Origin: Anaerotignum propionicum
GTDB lineage: Bacteria; Bacillota; Clostridia; Lachnospirales; Anaerotignaceae
DNA: 64,000 nucleotides
Direction: 5' to 3'
NCBI RefSeq assembly: GCF_024461735.1
Contig: NZ_JANGAD010000002.1
Span: 1-64,000 of the forward strand
Shown: piece after piece, positions 9,142 through 16,942 of the stretch
Layout of the letters: every line of letters starts with the position of its first letter
Position numbering within the stretch: position 1 is the first letter of the stretch
Position numbers and translations under genes: made by a program
The notes under the pieces: generated by a model
Seen by the model: only the letters and a program-made list of their open reading frames with translations
Database searches by the model: none
What the model was told of the DNA's origin: nothing

Positions 9142-9576
9142 ATGGAAACCATTAGAATTAAATATCTTAGTGACAAAATCGAAAAGCTACGCTATATAGA
9201 CGGAAAATCCGACTGGATTGACCTAAGAGCTGCCGAAAGAGTTGAATTAAAGCAGGGAGAATTCCGTTTGATTCCCCTTGGCATTGCTATGGAACTGCCT
9301 AAGGGTTTCGAGGCACATATTGTTCCCCGAAGCTCCACCTTCAAAAATTTCGGAGTTATCCAGACAAACCATTGCGGCATTGTGGATGAAAGCTATTGCG
9401 GCAACAATGACCAATGGTTCTTTCCTGCCTATGCTATGCGAGATACAATCATTGAGTTAAACGACCGTATCTGCCAGTTCCGTATTTTCGAGCATCAGCC
9501 AAAAATCTCCTTCGAGGAAACTGAAAATCTTGGAAATGAGAACAGAGGCGGTATCGGCTCCACAGGAAAGCAATAA
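9142..9576 (+). CDS. dut: dUTP diphosphatase (trimeric type)
   Basis: Hydrolyses dUTP to dUMP and PPi, preventing uracil incorporation and feeding dTMP synthesis. The 144-residue protein has the trimeric dUTPase motifs: VPRSS (motif 2), [10 protein letters not shown] (motif 3 containing the catalytic Asp), RICQFRI (motif 4), and a C-terminal glycine-rich GGIGSTGKQ arm. It sits 13 bases after nrdG with AAAGGAAA upstream, so dNTP production and sanitation are co-expressed, presumably under the same NrdR-type control. Confidence 0.93.
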   Translation: METIRIKYLSDKIEKLRYIDGKSDWIDLRAAERVELKQGEFRLIPLGIAMELPKGFEAHIVPRSSTFKNFGVIQTNHCGIVDESYCGNNDQWFFPAYAMRDTIIELNDRICQFRIFEHQPKISFEETENLGNENRGGIGSTGKQ

Positions 9577-9602
9577 CCAATAAAAAAGGGGGTGCATACA
9601 TT

Positions 9603-10421
9603 GTGGGACGAAAGTTGTTTTGCGAACTGTGTCCTTTGACATACGAAATTTCAAGGCAAAAATGTATTCTATCACGCCATATAAGAAATTTCACAAGCAA
9701 AGAGAAATTTGCAAAAGCAAAATCTCCCTTTCCGTTGCCCTATCAAATATTTTCCCATAGTTCTCTTATGCGACGAAAGCTAGGTACTGTGGATATGGTA
9801 CTTCAAGAAAATAAAGTTTTTAATCTTTCCTTGGCAGTACCATTAGTCAATGGCGTGTTAATTCATCCCGGAGAAATTTTTTCTTTCTGGAATCTAGTGG
9901 GCAATACCACCTTGGCAAAAGGCTATAAAACCGGATTGGCCATTAAAATGGGAAGCCCCTCTCAGGATGTGGGGGGAGGACTGTGCCAGTTTACAAATCT
10001 AATTCACTGGATGGTACTACACACTCCTCTTACCGTTATAGAACGACATCAGCATGACCAACTGGATTTATTCCCAGACTTTAAACGAAAAGTGCCCTTT
10101 GGTCTGGGCACCTCCATCGTTTACAATTATTTTGATTATCAATTTCAAAATAATACAACTGCTACATATCAAATAGTAATCTATCAAACAGAAGAAAATC
10201 TCTGCGGTGAAATTAGGTCAGATCAATCTCAACCCTATCAATATAAAATATATACCGTGAATGAATTCTTTTCTAAAGAAGAGGACGGTATATATCGCAA
10301 TGGTGAAGTTATTCTTGAAAAAATTGATACATACTTCAATGTTTGTATTGAACGAACCATTTTGCAGAAAAACCATGCAAAAGTAACCTATGATACCACT
10401 GGTCTAAAGATCCTTCAATAA
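9603..10421 (+). CDS. VanW family protein
   Basis: A 272-residue protein with the VanW domain: an internal LxNGVLIHPGEIFSFWNLVG segment followed by VGGGLCQFTNLIHW and HQHDQLDLFPDF. The family is widespread in Firmicutes, sometimes in vancomycin-resistance clusters, with no established biochemical function. There is no van cluster here, so a resistance role is not implied. I use GTG at 9603, preceded by GGGGG about 10 bases upstream. It lies 26 bases after dut and probably closes the nrdDG-dut transcript. Confidence 0.8.
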   Translation: MGRKLFCELCPLTYEISRQKCILSRHIRNFTSKEKFAKAKSPFPLPYQIFSHSSLMRRKLGTVDMVLQENKVFNLSLAVPLVNGVLIHPGEIFSFWNLVGNTTLAKGYKTGLAIKMGSPSQDVGGGLCQFTNLIHWMVLHTPLTVIERHQHDQLDLFPDFKRKVPFGLGTSIVYNYFDYQFQNNTTATYQIVIYQTEENLCGEIRSDQSQPYQYKIYTVNEFFSKEEDGIYRNGEVILEKIDTYFNVCIERTILQKNHAKVTYDTTGLKILQ

Positions 10422-10435
10422 CCATGCTACTAAAA

Positions 10436-10471
10436 AAAGACTTTCCACCTCTTTTGAAATGGAAAGTCTTT
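10436..10471. terminator. Bidirectional terminator between vanW and metQ
   Basis: A perfect 12-bp stem (AAAGACTTTCCA / TGGAAAGTCTTT) with a 12-base loop has T runs on both strands. It serves the plus-strand vanW gene and the minus-strand metNIQ operon. Confidence 0.85.
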
Positions 10472-10530
10472 TTATGATTCTATTCACCCTCAGAAAGGAT
10501 CCAGCGGGCTCTTTTTTGAAATATCAGATT

Positions 10531-11376
10531 TTACGCTGTAGGAGCAACTGCGCCACTATAAGTATTTTTAATATAGTCAGAAATTGTCTGGCTGTTCAAT
10601 ACCTCAAGCAAAGTAATAAGTTCTGGTCTTGTTTCATCCCCAGCTCTTACTGCAATAATGTTTGCATAAGTTGTTGCCGCCAAAGAATCTGCTGCTTCAA
10701 TTGCTAAAGCATCTTCAGTTTTCAAGCCGTTCTGCATTGCATAGTTACCATTGATAACTGCGATGCTTAAATCGCCAATAGATAAAGGCAGCTGAGCCGC
10801 TTCCATTTCAACGATCTCAATATTCTTGGGATTTTCCTTAATATCAAGCTTTGTTGCAGATGTACCGGCATCGGGATCCAGTTTGATCAAGCCATTTGCC
10901 TCCAGCAATAACAACGCACGTCCGCCGTTGGTGCCATCCGCAGGGATACCAACCTTTGCACCATCAGGCAATTCAGCTAAATCCTTGATGCTTTTGCTGT
11001 AAATACCCATTGGTTCATAATGCACTGCACCCAAACTTACAAGCTTTGTGCCGTGTTCTTCATTAAAAGAATCCAAATAAGGTGCATGCTGGAAGTAATT
11101 TGCATCCAAATCACCTGTGTCCAATGCCAAGTTAGGCTGTACGTAATCGGTAAATTCCACAATTTCCAAATTGATTCCCTTTGCAGCTAATTCTTCCTTT
11201 GCAGCCTCTAAAATTTCCGCATGAGGAGTGGGAGAAGCACCGATTTTTAATGTTACTGCCTCCGCTCCTGTTGTTTCAGGCTTTTCAGCATCTGCTGCTT
11301 TATCTGTTTTACTGCCGCAGCCAGCAGCTCCAAGTGCCAAAGCACCTGTTAGTAATAATGCAAAAAATTTCTTCAT
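10531..11376 (-). CDS. metQ: Methionine ABC transporter substrate-binding lipoprotein
   Basis: Membrane-anchored receptor of the methionine uptake system (NlpA/MetQ family). The 281-residue protein has a lipoprotein signal peptide ending in GAAGC (lipidated Cys20), then the family segment LKIGASPTPHAEIL and a DANYFQHAPYLDSF motif typical of MetQ. It is the last gene of metN-metI-metQ and has its own AGGAGGG site. Substrate specificity could include D-methionine or methionine sulfoxide, but the Met-specific T-box upstream supports methionine. Confidence 0.93.
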   Translation of the reverse strand: MKKFFALLLTGALALGAAGCGSKTDKAADAEKPETTGAEAVTLKIGASPTPHAEILEAAKEELAAKGINLEIVEFTDYVQPNLALDTGDLDANYFQHAPYLDSFNEEHGTKLVSLGAVHYEPMGIYSKSIKDLAELPDGAKVGIPADGTNGGRALLLLEANGLIKLDPDAGTSATKLDIKENPKNIEIVEMEAAQLPLSIGDLSIAVINGNYAMQNGLKTEDALAIEAADSLAATTYANIIAVRAGDETRPELITLLEVLNSQTISDYIKNTYSGAVAPTA

Positions 11377-11425
11377 AGTAAATTCCCTCCTATTTTCTTT
11401 TTTCTATATTGAAACCTTCATTGGT

Positions 11426-12085
11426 TTACAAACGTTTGTCTGTTCTTTTTGCAACCTGCATGCCCACTTCCTGCAAAATCTGCACAATTACAACAAGCAA
11501 CACTACCATTACATACATAATATCGGTCTGTCCTCGATGATAGCCATAGTTAATTGCCACTGCGCCCAAACCACCGCCGCCGATAAAGCCTGCCATAGCA
11601 GAATAACCCAGAATCGTTGTTACAGCAATGGCACTACCCACCAATAAAGAAGGTTTTGCCTCAGGAATGAGCACCTTCACCAAAATCTGTAACGGTGAAG
11701 CCCCCATGGACTGTGCCGCTTCAATAACTCCACGCTCCACTTCCTTTAAGGAAGATTCCACTAATCTGGCTATAAAAGGTGCCGCCGCAACCAAAAGGCC
11801 AACAATGGCAGCTTTGGGTCCAATGGTGGTGCCCACTACCGTTTTTGTAAAAGGCATAATGGTTAGCATCAAAATCAGAAAAGGTACGGAACGCACAACG
11901 TTGATGATAGCTCCTAAAATTTGATGCACAATAGGCATGGGGCGAACCCCTTCCTTATCTGTCATAACCAAAACCAATCCCATAGGAAGCCCTACTAAGT
12001 AAGCAAAAAAGGTGGATACCAATGTCATATAAATACTTTCCCAAAATGCAGAGCCAACTAAGGCCATCATTCCCTCTTTAAACAT
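11426..12085 (-). CDS. metI: Methionine ABC transporter permease
   Basis: A 219-residue inner-membrane permease of the MetI type with five predicted hydrophobic segments. The EAA loop lies near EVERGVIEAAQSMGASPLQILVKV (contact to the ATPase). The start overlaps the end of metN by 8 bases, indicating translational coupling. Confidence 0.93.
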   Translation of the reverse strand: MFKEGMMALVGSAFWESIYMTLVSTFFAYLVGLPMGLVLVMTDKEGVRPMPIVHQILGAIINVVRSVPFLILMLTIMPFTKTVVGTTIGPKAAIVGLLVAAAPFIARLVESSLKEVERGVIEAAQSMGASPLQILVKVLIPEAKPSLLVGSAIAVTTILGYSAMAGFIGGGGLGAVAINYGYHRGQTDIMYVMVVLLVVIVQILQEVGMQVAKRTDKRL

Positions 12086-13097
12086 ACTGAACCTCCTCTA
12101 TCTCCACATCTCTTTCCTTTAAATATGTCAGCATTTTTTCTCTGGTTACTTTATCATCAGGAAGCTGAATCATCATTTGTCCATACACCCTGCCATCTAA
12201 CATACGGGTATTGCCTGAAAGTATATTAGCAACAGCGTTGCATTCCAGCATCATATTTCCTAAAATAGGCTCACCGGAAATGCCCCCACGGAAAACCACC
12301 CGATAACAATTTGCAATAGGGCCTTCAATGGCTTCTCTATTTTTACCTTCGTGATATACCAATTCTCTACCTGCTTTTGTTTTGGGAGCACGGAAGATTT
12401 CCTCAACACCGCCCATTTCGGCAATCTGACCATCATCAATAATGGCAACACGGTTACAGATTTCTTGTATTACACTCATTTCGTGGGTAATCACCACAAT
12501 GGTAATACCTAATCTTTCATTTATATCTTTCAAAAGACGTAAAACCCCTGCCGTCGTGTTAGGATCAAGGGCACTGGTTGCTTCATCACATAAAAGCACT
12601 TTTGGCTCTGTTGCCAATGCTCTGGCTATGGCAACTCTTTGCTTTTGCCCACCGGAAAGCTGAGAAGGATATGCGCCTAAACGCTCACCCAAGCCAACCA
12701 GCTCCAATAATTCTACTGCTCTTGCCTTTGCCTTTTCCTTGGATACGCCTGATATTTCTAAAGGGAAACAAACATTTTCCAGAGCAGTTCTTTGCATTAA
12801 CAAATGAAACTGCTGAAAAATCATTCCCATGGAATGTCTCTGTTGTCTTAAATCCTTCTCCGCCAGACAAGTAAGCTCCTGTCCATCTAAGTAAACCCGT
12901 CCACTGGTGGGGCGTTCTAATAAATTGATACAACGTACCAATGTACTTTTCCCCGCACCACTCATACCAATAATTCCGAAAACTTCTCCCTTTGCAATCT
13001 CCAAATTAACATTCTTTAATACCTCTAAAGAACCTCTTTTTTGAGGAAAGCTTTTTGACACGCCCTCTAAGCGAATCATAATCTCCTTCTTTTCCAT
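12078..13097 (-). CDS. metN: Methionine ABC transporter ATP-binding protein
   Basis: ATPase of the methionine importer, 339 residues from the chosen start. It shows Walker A GMSGAGKST, the signature LSGGQKQR, Walker B VLLCDEATSALD, an H-loop VITHEM, and a C-terminal NIL/C2 regulatory domain (last about 80 residues) that binds methionine and inhibits transport in homologues. I start at the ATG at 13097 (MEKKEIMIRLEGV) with AGGTGG upstream; a second ATG six codons later has an AAGGAG too close to it. It is the first gene after the T-box leader. Confidence 0.93.
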   Translation of the reverse strand: MEKKEIMIRLEGVSKSFPQKRGSLEVLKNVNLEIAKGEVFGIIGMSGAGKSTLVRCINLLERPTSGRVYLDGQELTCLAEKDLRQQRHSMGMIFQQFHLLMQRTALENVCFPLEISGVSKEKAKARAVELLELVGLGERLGAYPSQLSGGQKQRVAIARALATEPKVLLCDEATSALDPNTTAGVLRLLKDINERLGITIVVITHEMSVIQEICNRVAIIDDGQIAEMGGVEEIFRAPKTKAGRELVYHEGKNREAIEGPIANCYRVVFRGGISGEPILGNMMLECNAVANILSGNTRMLDGRVYGQMMIQLPDDKVTREKMLTYLKERDVEIEEVQYV

Positions 13098-13365
13098 ACC
13101 TTTACCACCTTTTCTTTTTGCATGCCATAAGAAAATTTCTATCATACAACCCCCGGTAGGTTATATTTACTCAGAGTAGAATAATCTTCACACCCTTAAA
13201 AAAACTACGTACTTTTCAGCTTTCTTTAAATGAGGATAATATACATTCATTTTTGAAATCCAAAAGCCTTAAACGCCCTATATCCAATTAGAAAAGCTCT
13301 TTACCTTATTCTTACCGAAAATTACTTTTACCGCATCAAATCTTGCAGAAACAATATTTTTCCAA
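13098..13365 (-). other. Long leader segment between T-box terminator and metN
   Basis: About 270 bases separate the T-box terminator from the metN start. I see no reading frame, second terminator or SAM riboswitch in it. It is presumably untranslated leader. Confidence 0.4.
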
Positions 13366-13665
13366 TAAAAAAGCTCTCTCCCTAGGACATTTCTGCCTCA
13401 GGGACGAGAGCATTCGCTTCGTGTTACCACCCTAATTCACCATAGCCTCACAGCTATCGTCTCTGCAAGTACAGACATATTGTGCCGATACTCCGTCGCT
13501 ATCACGGGCGCTCCCGTCGCAGCCTAAAGGATAAACCTCTCGGTGCGCAGCTCCAAGACCATCTTCCACCATTTCTGAATTTCCTCCTTCTCAGCTTTAT
13601 AGGAGGTTCTCTGTAAAATCATCCACAATGTACTCTTCTTTTCGCAGCCTTTTTCAATAATGTTA
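13366..13665 (-). promoter_or_regulatory. T-box riboswitch (Met specifier) controlling metNIQ
   Basis: The minus strand has the T-box sequence AGGGTGGTAACACG at 13420-13433, followed by a terminator whose stem GCTCTCGTCCCT / AGGGAGAGAGC (13373-13411) ends in TTTTTT. The upstream Stem I shows the AAGAAGAGTAC entry, the distal CAGAGA and GCTGAGA elements, and a specifier loop reading GGAAG-ATG-G-TCTT. The specifier ATG at 13560-13562 is one base before the closing TCTT strand, as in glyQS-type leaders. The TGGT bulge fits an A73 discriminator, as tRNA-Met has. Uncharged tRNA-Met would thus relieve termination of metNIQ. Confidence 0.88.
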
Positions 13666-13676
13666 AGTTATTCTTC

Positions 13677-13704
13677 ATTATACTAATTTCTCATGGTTTG
13701 TCAA
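13677..13704 (-). promoter_or_regulatory. Promoter of the T-box-metNIQ transcript
   Basis: On the minus strand, TTGACA (13699-13704) and TATAAT (13677-13682) are both perfect consensus hexamers with a 16-base spacer. They lie directly upstream of the T-box leader. Confidence 0.85.
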
Positions 13705-13890
13705 TTCCATTTTTTCCTGATAAAATCTCTCAGCCAAATACCATCTATCACTTTGCACAAAAAATACCTACTATTTTTATATGTTTATTGAACTTTTGAA
13801 AGATCAAACTGGCTTTAAAAATTAAATATCGTTTTTTGTCACTTGTTTTCAAGATTTTTCTGCAACATGTTCATAAATAATTCACAATTT

Positions 13891-14925
13891 TCACTCTGTT
13901 GCGTCTGTTTCTTCAGCCATATCCTTCCCATATTGGTCAAAAGGAATATCGTGATATATAAAATCTTCAATCATATCTGCCGCCTGCTCAATATCATATA
14001 CATAGTACCATACCCCTTTAATGGTTTGGCCACCGGCTTTGATATTCTCATTCGGCAAACCTGCCTGTTCCAAAGAAACACCACTCTTCATTCCAACAGA
14101 AGCAATTTTTAAAATTTCATCATTGCTTAAAGAGGTTTCCACCATAGGAGCAAACTTTCTTACATATGAAGGATACGCTAAAGGATTGATTTCCAATGCT
14201 TTTTTAAATAGGCACTCCAAAACCTTTCGCTGACGTTCCCCTCTCATCACATCTCCATCAATTTTTCTGATTCGAGAATAGCTTACCGCCTGAGGGCCTG
14301 TCAAATGCACTTGTCCAGATTCTTGCAATTTTTCACCTTTTAACAGATAATTGTTTATTTGCTTGCGTTCAGCCTCGCTGACCTCCAAATCAACACCGCC
14401 CAATTCATCGATTACATCTGCCAAAGAATCAAAATTAACGGAAACATAATCCTTAATATCTAAATGGAAATTCTCATTAATTGTTTGAATTGCCAATTCA
14501 GGGCCACCATAAGCATAGGCGTGGTTTATTTTTGTCTTCCCATGATCAGGCACATCAACATATGTATCTCTTGCAATAGAAATCAGCTTGATTTTGCCCG
14601 TCTTGCCATTCACAGAGGCAATCAAAATGGCATCGGAACGCCCTTTGTTCCCTTCATCCTGAGAATCAATGCCATAAAAAGCAATATTCATAATTCCCTG
14701 ATTCCCATATACACTTAAGTTTTCATTTACCGAAAGAGAACCTTCATCAACGCTTTGACGGTTTAATCCACCAACCATATACATAAAAATTCCGTACAAT
14801 ATTGCTAATACCCCACATAGTCCCATCAAGGTAAACAATAATGTTTTAAAATACAATCTCCATAATTTCTTATCCATAAGGGAAAAAACGTCCTTTCTAC
14901 AAAAATCGTCAGAGTCGTTTTTCAT
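13891..14925 (-). CDS. LytR-CpsA-Psr (LCP) family cell-wall glycopolymer ligase
   Basis: Membrane enzyme that transfers wall teichoic acid or other glycopolymers from a lipid carrier to peptidoglycan. The 344-residue protein has a short cytoplasmic tail, one transmembrane helix (about 28-52), and the LCP domain with MNIAFYGIDS, GRSDAILIASVNGKTGKIKLISIARDT, the KINHAYAYGG segment and the arginines of RIRKIDGDVMRGERQR. The 14925 start has GAGGA five bases upstream. An internal ATG at 14877 is possible but has a poorly spaced site. Confidence 0.88.
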   Translation of the reverse strand: MKNDSDDFCRKDVFSLMDKKLWRLYFKTLLFTLMGLCGVLAILYGIFMYMVGGLNRQSVDEGSLSVNENLSVYGNQGIMNIAFYGIDSQDEGNKGRSDAILIASVNGKTGKIKLISIARDTYVDVPDHGKTKINHAYAYGGPELAIQTINENFHLDIKDYVSVNFDSLADVIDELGGVDLEVSEAERKQINNYLLKGEKLQESGQVHLTGPQAVSYSRIRKIDGDVMRGERQRKVLECLFKKALEINPLAYPSYVRKFAPMVETSLSNDEILKIASVGMKSGVSLEQAGLPNENIKAGGQTIKGVWYYVYDIEQAADMIEDFIYHDIPFDQYGKDMAEETDATE

Positions 14926-14995
14926 TATATTCCTCTATGGGGAAAAAAACAATGAAAAATCTATTAATAAGACTGTTGGTAAGAAATAACACTAA

Positions 14996-15020
14996 GGCGT
15001 GGCTTTTGTTCAGCCACGCC
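14996..15020. other. Strong inverted repeat
   Basis: GGCGTGGCT and AGCCACGCC form a perfect 9-bp stem with a 7-base loop between the LCP gene and the next promoter. It lacks a clear T run on either side, so it is a hairpin of unknown role, not a confident terminator. Confidence 0.4.
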
Positions 15021-15057
15021 CCCGTTTCTCTAAAGAGAAAATGTGTAGTGATTTGAA

Positions 15058-15085
15058 TTGTCAAAGACAACTCTTATGTTATAAT
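15058..15085 (+). promoter_or_regulatory. Promoter of the small membrane-protein ORF
   Basis: TTGTCA at 15058-15063 and TATAAT at 15080-15085 are separated by 16 bases. This is the main evidence that the small reading frame downstream is expressed. Confidence 0.65.
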
Positions 15086-15120
15086 CTAGATACGAACGAT
15101 TATTTTAGCGAGGTATTCCT

Positions 15121-15429
15121 ATGACCAGAGAAAGAATAAAATCAGTATTACTCCTTATAACCATTGCAATACTACTTGTCACCAGATTTTTGGAGCATAA
15201 AAACATTTCCATAGCTATACCAGTAACTCTAATCACAGACGTAGCCATGATAATTTTGATAGTGCTAGCACTGTTAAAAAATAATGGTAATGCAAAAGCT
15301 ACTCTTTTTATCTACTTTCTCAATCCTTCACTTCATCCCAAATTCCCGCTTTATGATATAACTCATAAAAATGGTTTGTGGGACCAACCCCTTTCCCAAT
15401 CTCCAAACTATGGGCAATTGCCACAGTGA
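15121..15429 (+). CDS. Small membrane protein, hypothetical
   Basis: A 102-residue frame with two hydrophobic segments (about 8-22 and 32-52), then a polar tail. It has a good promoter and an AGGT site 9 bases before the ATG. I recognise no family. The last 110 bases overlap the 3' end of thiD on the opposite strand, and the tail after residue about 66 does not look like a conserved protein. The gene may be a remnant truncated by convergence with thiD, with only the membrane half original. Confidence 0.4.
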   Translation: MTRERIKSVLLLITIAILLVTRFLEHKNISIAIPVTLITDVAMIILIVLALLKNNGNAKATLFIYFLNPSLHPKFPLYDITHKNGLWDQPLSQSPNYGQLPQ

Positions 15430-16135
15430 TATAATCCTTAGCAATACTCACAGCTTCCTCTACACTTTTGCCTTTTGCCAAATTTGCCGCAATGGCAGAG
15501 GATAAAGTACAACCAGTACCATGGGTATTTTTCGTTTCAATACGGTCAGAATGCAGCAAAGTTATCTTCTCCCCGTCAAACAACAAATCCGTAGCGGTTC
15601 CCTCTAGGTGACCGCCTTTAATCAATACATTTTGTGCTCCCATTGCAAATATCTCTCTGGCCGCAGCTTCCATCGAGGATAAATCGTCAATTTTCAAGCC
15701 TGTGATCACCTCTGCCTCAGGAAGGTTTGGAGTCACTACATAGGCCAGAGGAATCAAACGCTGAATCAATATATCCTTTGCTTCGGGTTGCATCAAATCA
15801 AAGCCGCTTTTTGAAATCATAACAGGGTCAACCACTATATTTTTTGCTTGGTGCTCCATTAGCTTATCGGCGATGGCATGAATGGTCTCAATTTGAGATA
15901 CCATGCCTATTTTTACAGCACTTACTGCAATATCAGAATAAATGGCATCTATTTGTCCCCGAATAATCTCAGGGGTTATGTCTTGACAGCCAAAAACCCC
16001 TTGCGTATTTTGTACCGTCACCGCCGTGATGACACTCATGCCATAGGTTCCTAGGGCGGAAAAAGTTTTCAAGTCTGCCTGTATGCCTGCGCCTCCACAA
16101 GTATCCGAGCCTGCTATTGTTAAAACGTGCTTCAT
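15320..16135 (-). CDS. thiD: Hydroxymethylpyrimidine/phosphomethylpyrimidine kinase
   Basis: Phosphorylates HMP and HMP-P to HMP-PP for thiamin synthesis. The protein is 271 residues from the chosen start, with MKHVLTIAGSDTCGGAGIQADLKTF at the N-terminus, VDPVMISKSG in the middle and the ribokinase-like anion hole NTHGTGCTLSSAIAA near the C-terminus. The ATG at 16135 has GGAGG 8 bases upstream; an upstream TTG is part of that site. It follows thiW by 19 bases under a TPP riboswitch. Confidence 0.94.
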   Translation of the reverse strand: MKHVLTIAGSDTCGGAGIQADLKTFSALGTYGMSVITAVTVQNTQGVFGCQDITPEIIRGQIDAIYSDIAVSAVKIGMVSQIETIHAIADKLMEHQAKNIVVDPVMISKSGFDLMQPEAKDILIQRLIPLAYVVTPNLPEAEVITGLKIDDLSSMEAAAREIFAMGAQNVLIKGGHLEGTATDLLFDGEKITLLHSDRIETKNTHGTGCTLSSAIAANLAKGKSVEEAVSIAKDYITVAIAHSLEIGKGVGPTNHFYELYHKAGIWDEVKD

Positions 16136-16154
16136 TCTATCAACCTCCAAAAGA

Positions 16155-16643
16155 TTAAGATGTTTTTGAGACTGTCTTTACAAAATATGCAGATTGCAAT
16201 AGTAAAACTGCCACAATGCTGCCCCCGAAAGAGCTTAATAAAAAGGCAGGAACGTAAGCCAAAGCACCTACTGCTTTGCCCATGGCAAAAATAGCAATCG
16301 GTACTGCCAAAAGACCGCCTAAAACCCCCGTTCCAAATACTTCTGCCACTGCCGTTAAATAATTGTTTTTGGTAAATTTAAATATGTATCCTGCCAATAG
16401 TGCTCCAACCATACTGCCTGGGAAAGCCAGTAAAGACCCTGTTCCCATAAAATTTCTGAGCAAGGAAATACAAAAAGCATTCACCACACCATAAACAGGG
16501 CCTAAGAGCACCGCCGCCAAAATGTTCAAGGTATGTTGAATGGGGAAGCACTTAGAAGCACCCACAGGTATGTAAATCAAATTTCCTGCCAGTACACCAA
16601 TGGCGATAAACATTGCTGAAATTGTAAGCTTTCTTGTTTTCAT
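16155..16643 (-). CDS. thiW: ECF transporter S component ThiW (thiamin precursor)
   Basis: A 162-residue, very hydrophobic protein with about five to six membrane segments. It matches ThiW, the substrate-binding component of an energy-coupling-factor importer for a thiamin precursor, probably the thiazole or HMP moiety. The N-terminus is KLTISAMFIAIGVLAGN and a conserved FPIQHTLNILAAVLLGP segment follows. There is no EcfA/T module nearby, so it must share one encoded elsewhere. The TPP riboswitch upstream and thiD downstream support the assignment. Confidence 0.9.
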   Translation of the reverse strand: MKTRKLTISAMFIAIGVLAGNLIYIPVGASKCFPIQHTLNILAAVLLGPVYGVVNAFCISLLRNFMGTGSLLAFPGSMVGALLAGYIFKFTKNNYLTAVAEVFGTGVLGGLLAVPIAIFAMGKAVGALAYVPAFLLSSFGGSIVAVLLLQSAYFVKTVSKTS

Positions 16644-16748
16644 GATAGATTCTCTCCTTTTTAAAATGTGGCTAAGGGCCTCTATCCCGATGCAAGACTT
16701 TCCTATCCCGAAAGCGCACCCAACAAAACAAGGTATTTTTCATAAAAA

Positions 16749-16779
16749 AGCGCAGCCACGATTTCTCGTTTGCTGCGCC
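16749..16779 (-). terminator. Expression-platform terminator of the TPP riboswitch
   Basis: On the minus strand a GGCGCAGC / GCTGCGC stem is followed by TTTTTTATG, 3' of the TPP aptamer and before thiW. It is the likely OFF state in high TPP. Confidence 0.8.
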
Positions 16780-16792
16780 TGATTTTGAAGTA

Positions 16793-16882
16793 TAACGCTT
16801 CCCTACGCTGGTATAATCCAGATCAGGTAGAAAGGGTAACAAGCTGTTTGCTTGATTCTCAGCCGAACACGGCACCCCCAGC
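16793..16882 (-). promoter_or_regulatory. TPP riboswitch (THI element)
   Basis: The minus strand carries the conserved aptamer blocks in order: GGGGTGCC, GGCTGAGA, ACCCTT, ACCTGATCTGGAT, and ACCAGCGTAGGGAAG. It precedes thiW-thiD with a terminator between, so thiamin pyrophosphate should switch the operon off. Confidence 0.95.
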
Positions 16883-16942
16883 AAAAATATGATTCGTTTC
16901 CATTACAAAGTAGCACGTTTTACACCCCTTGTCAAGGGCATC

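Noticed and set aside
9603..10421. Vancomycin-resistance cluster suggested by VanW
   Set aside because: No vanH/A/X, vanY or vanRS genes are near; VanW proteins are common outside resistance loci.
13098..13700. SAM riboswitch upstream of metNIQ
   Set aside because: The conserved T-box, Stem I and Met specifier explain the leader; no SAM-I core motifs are present.
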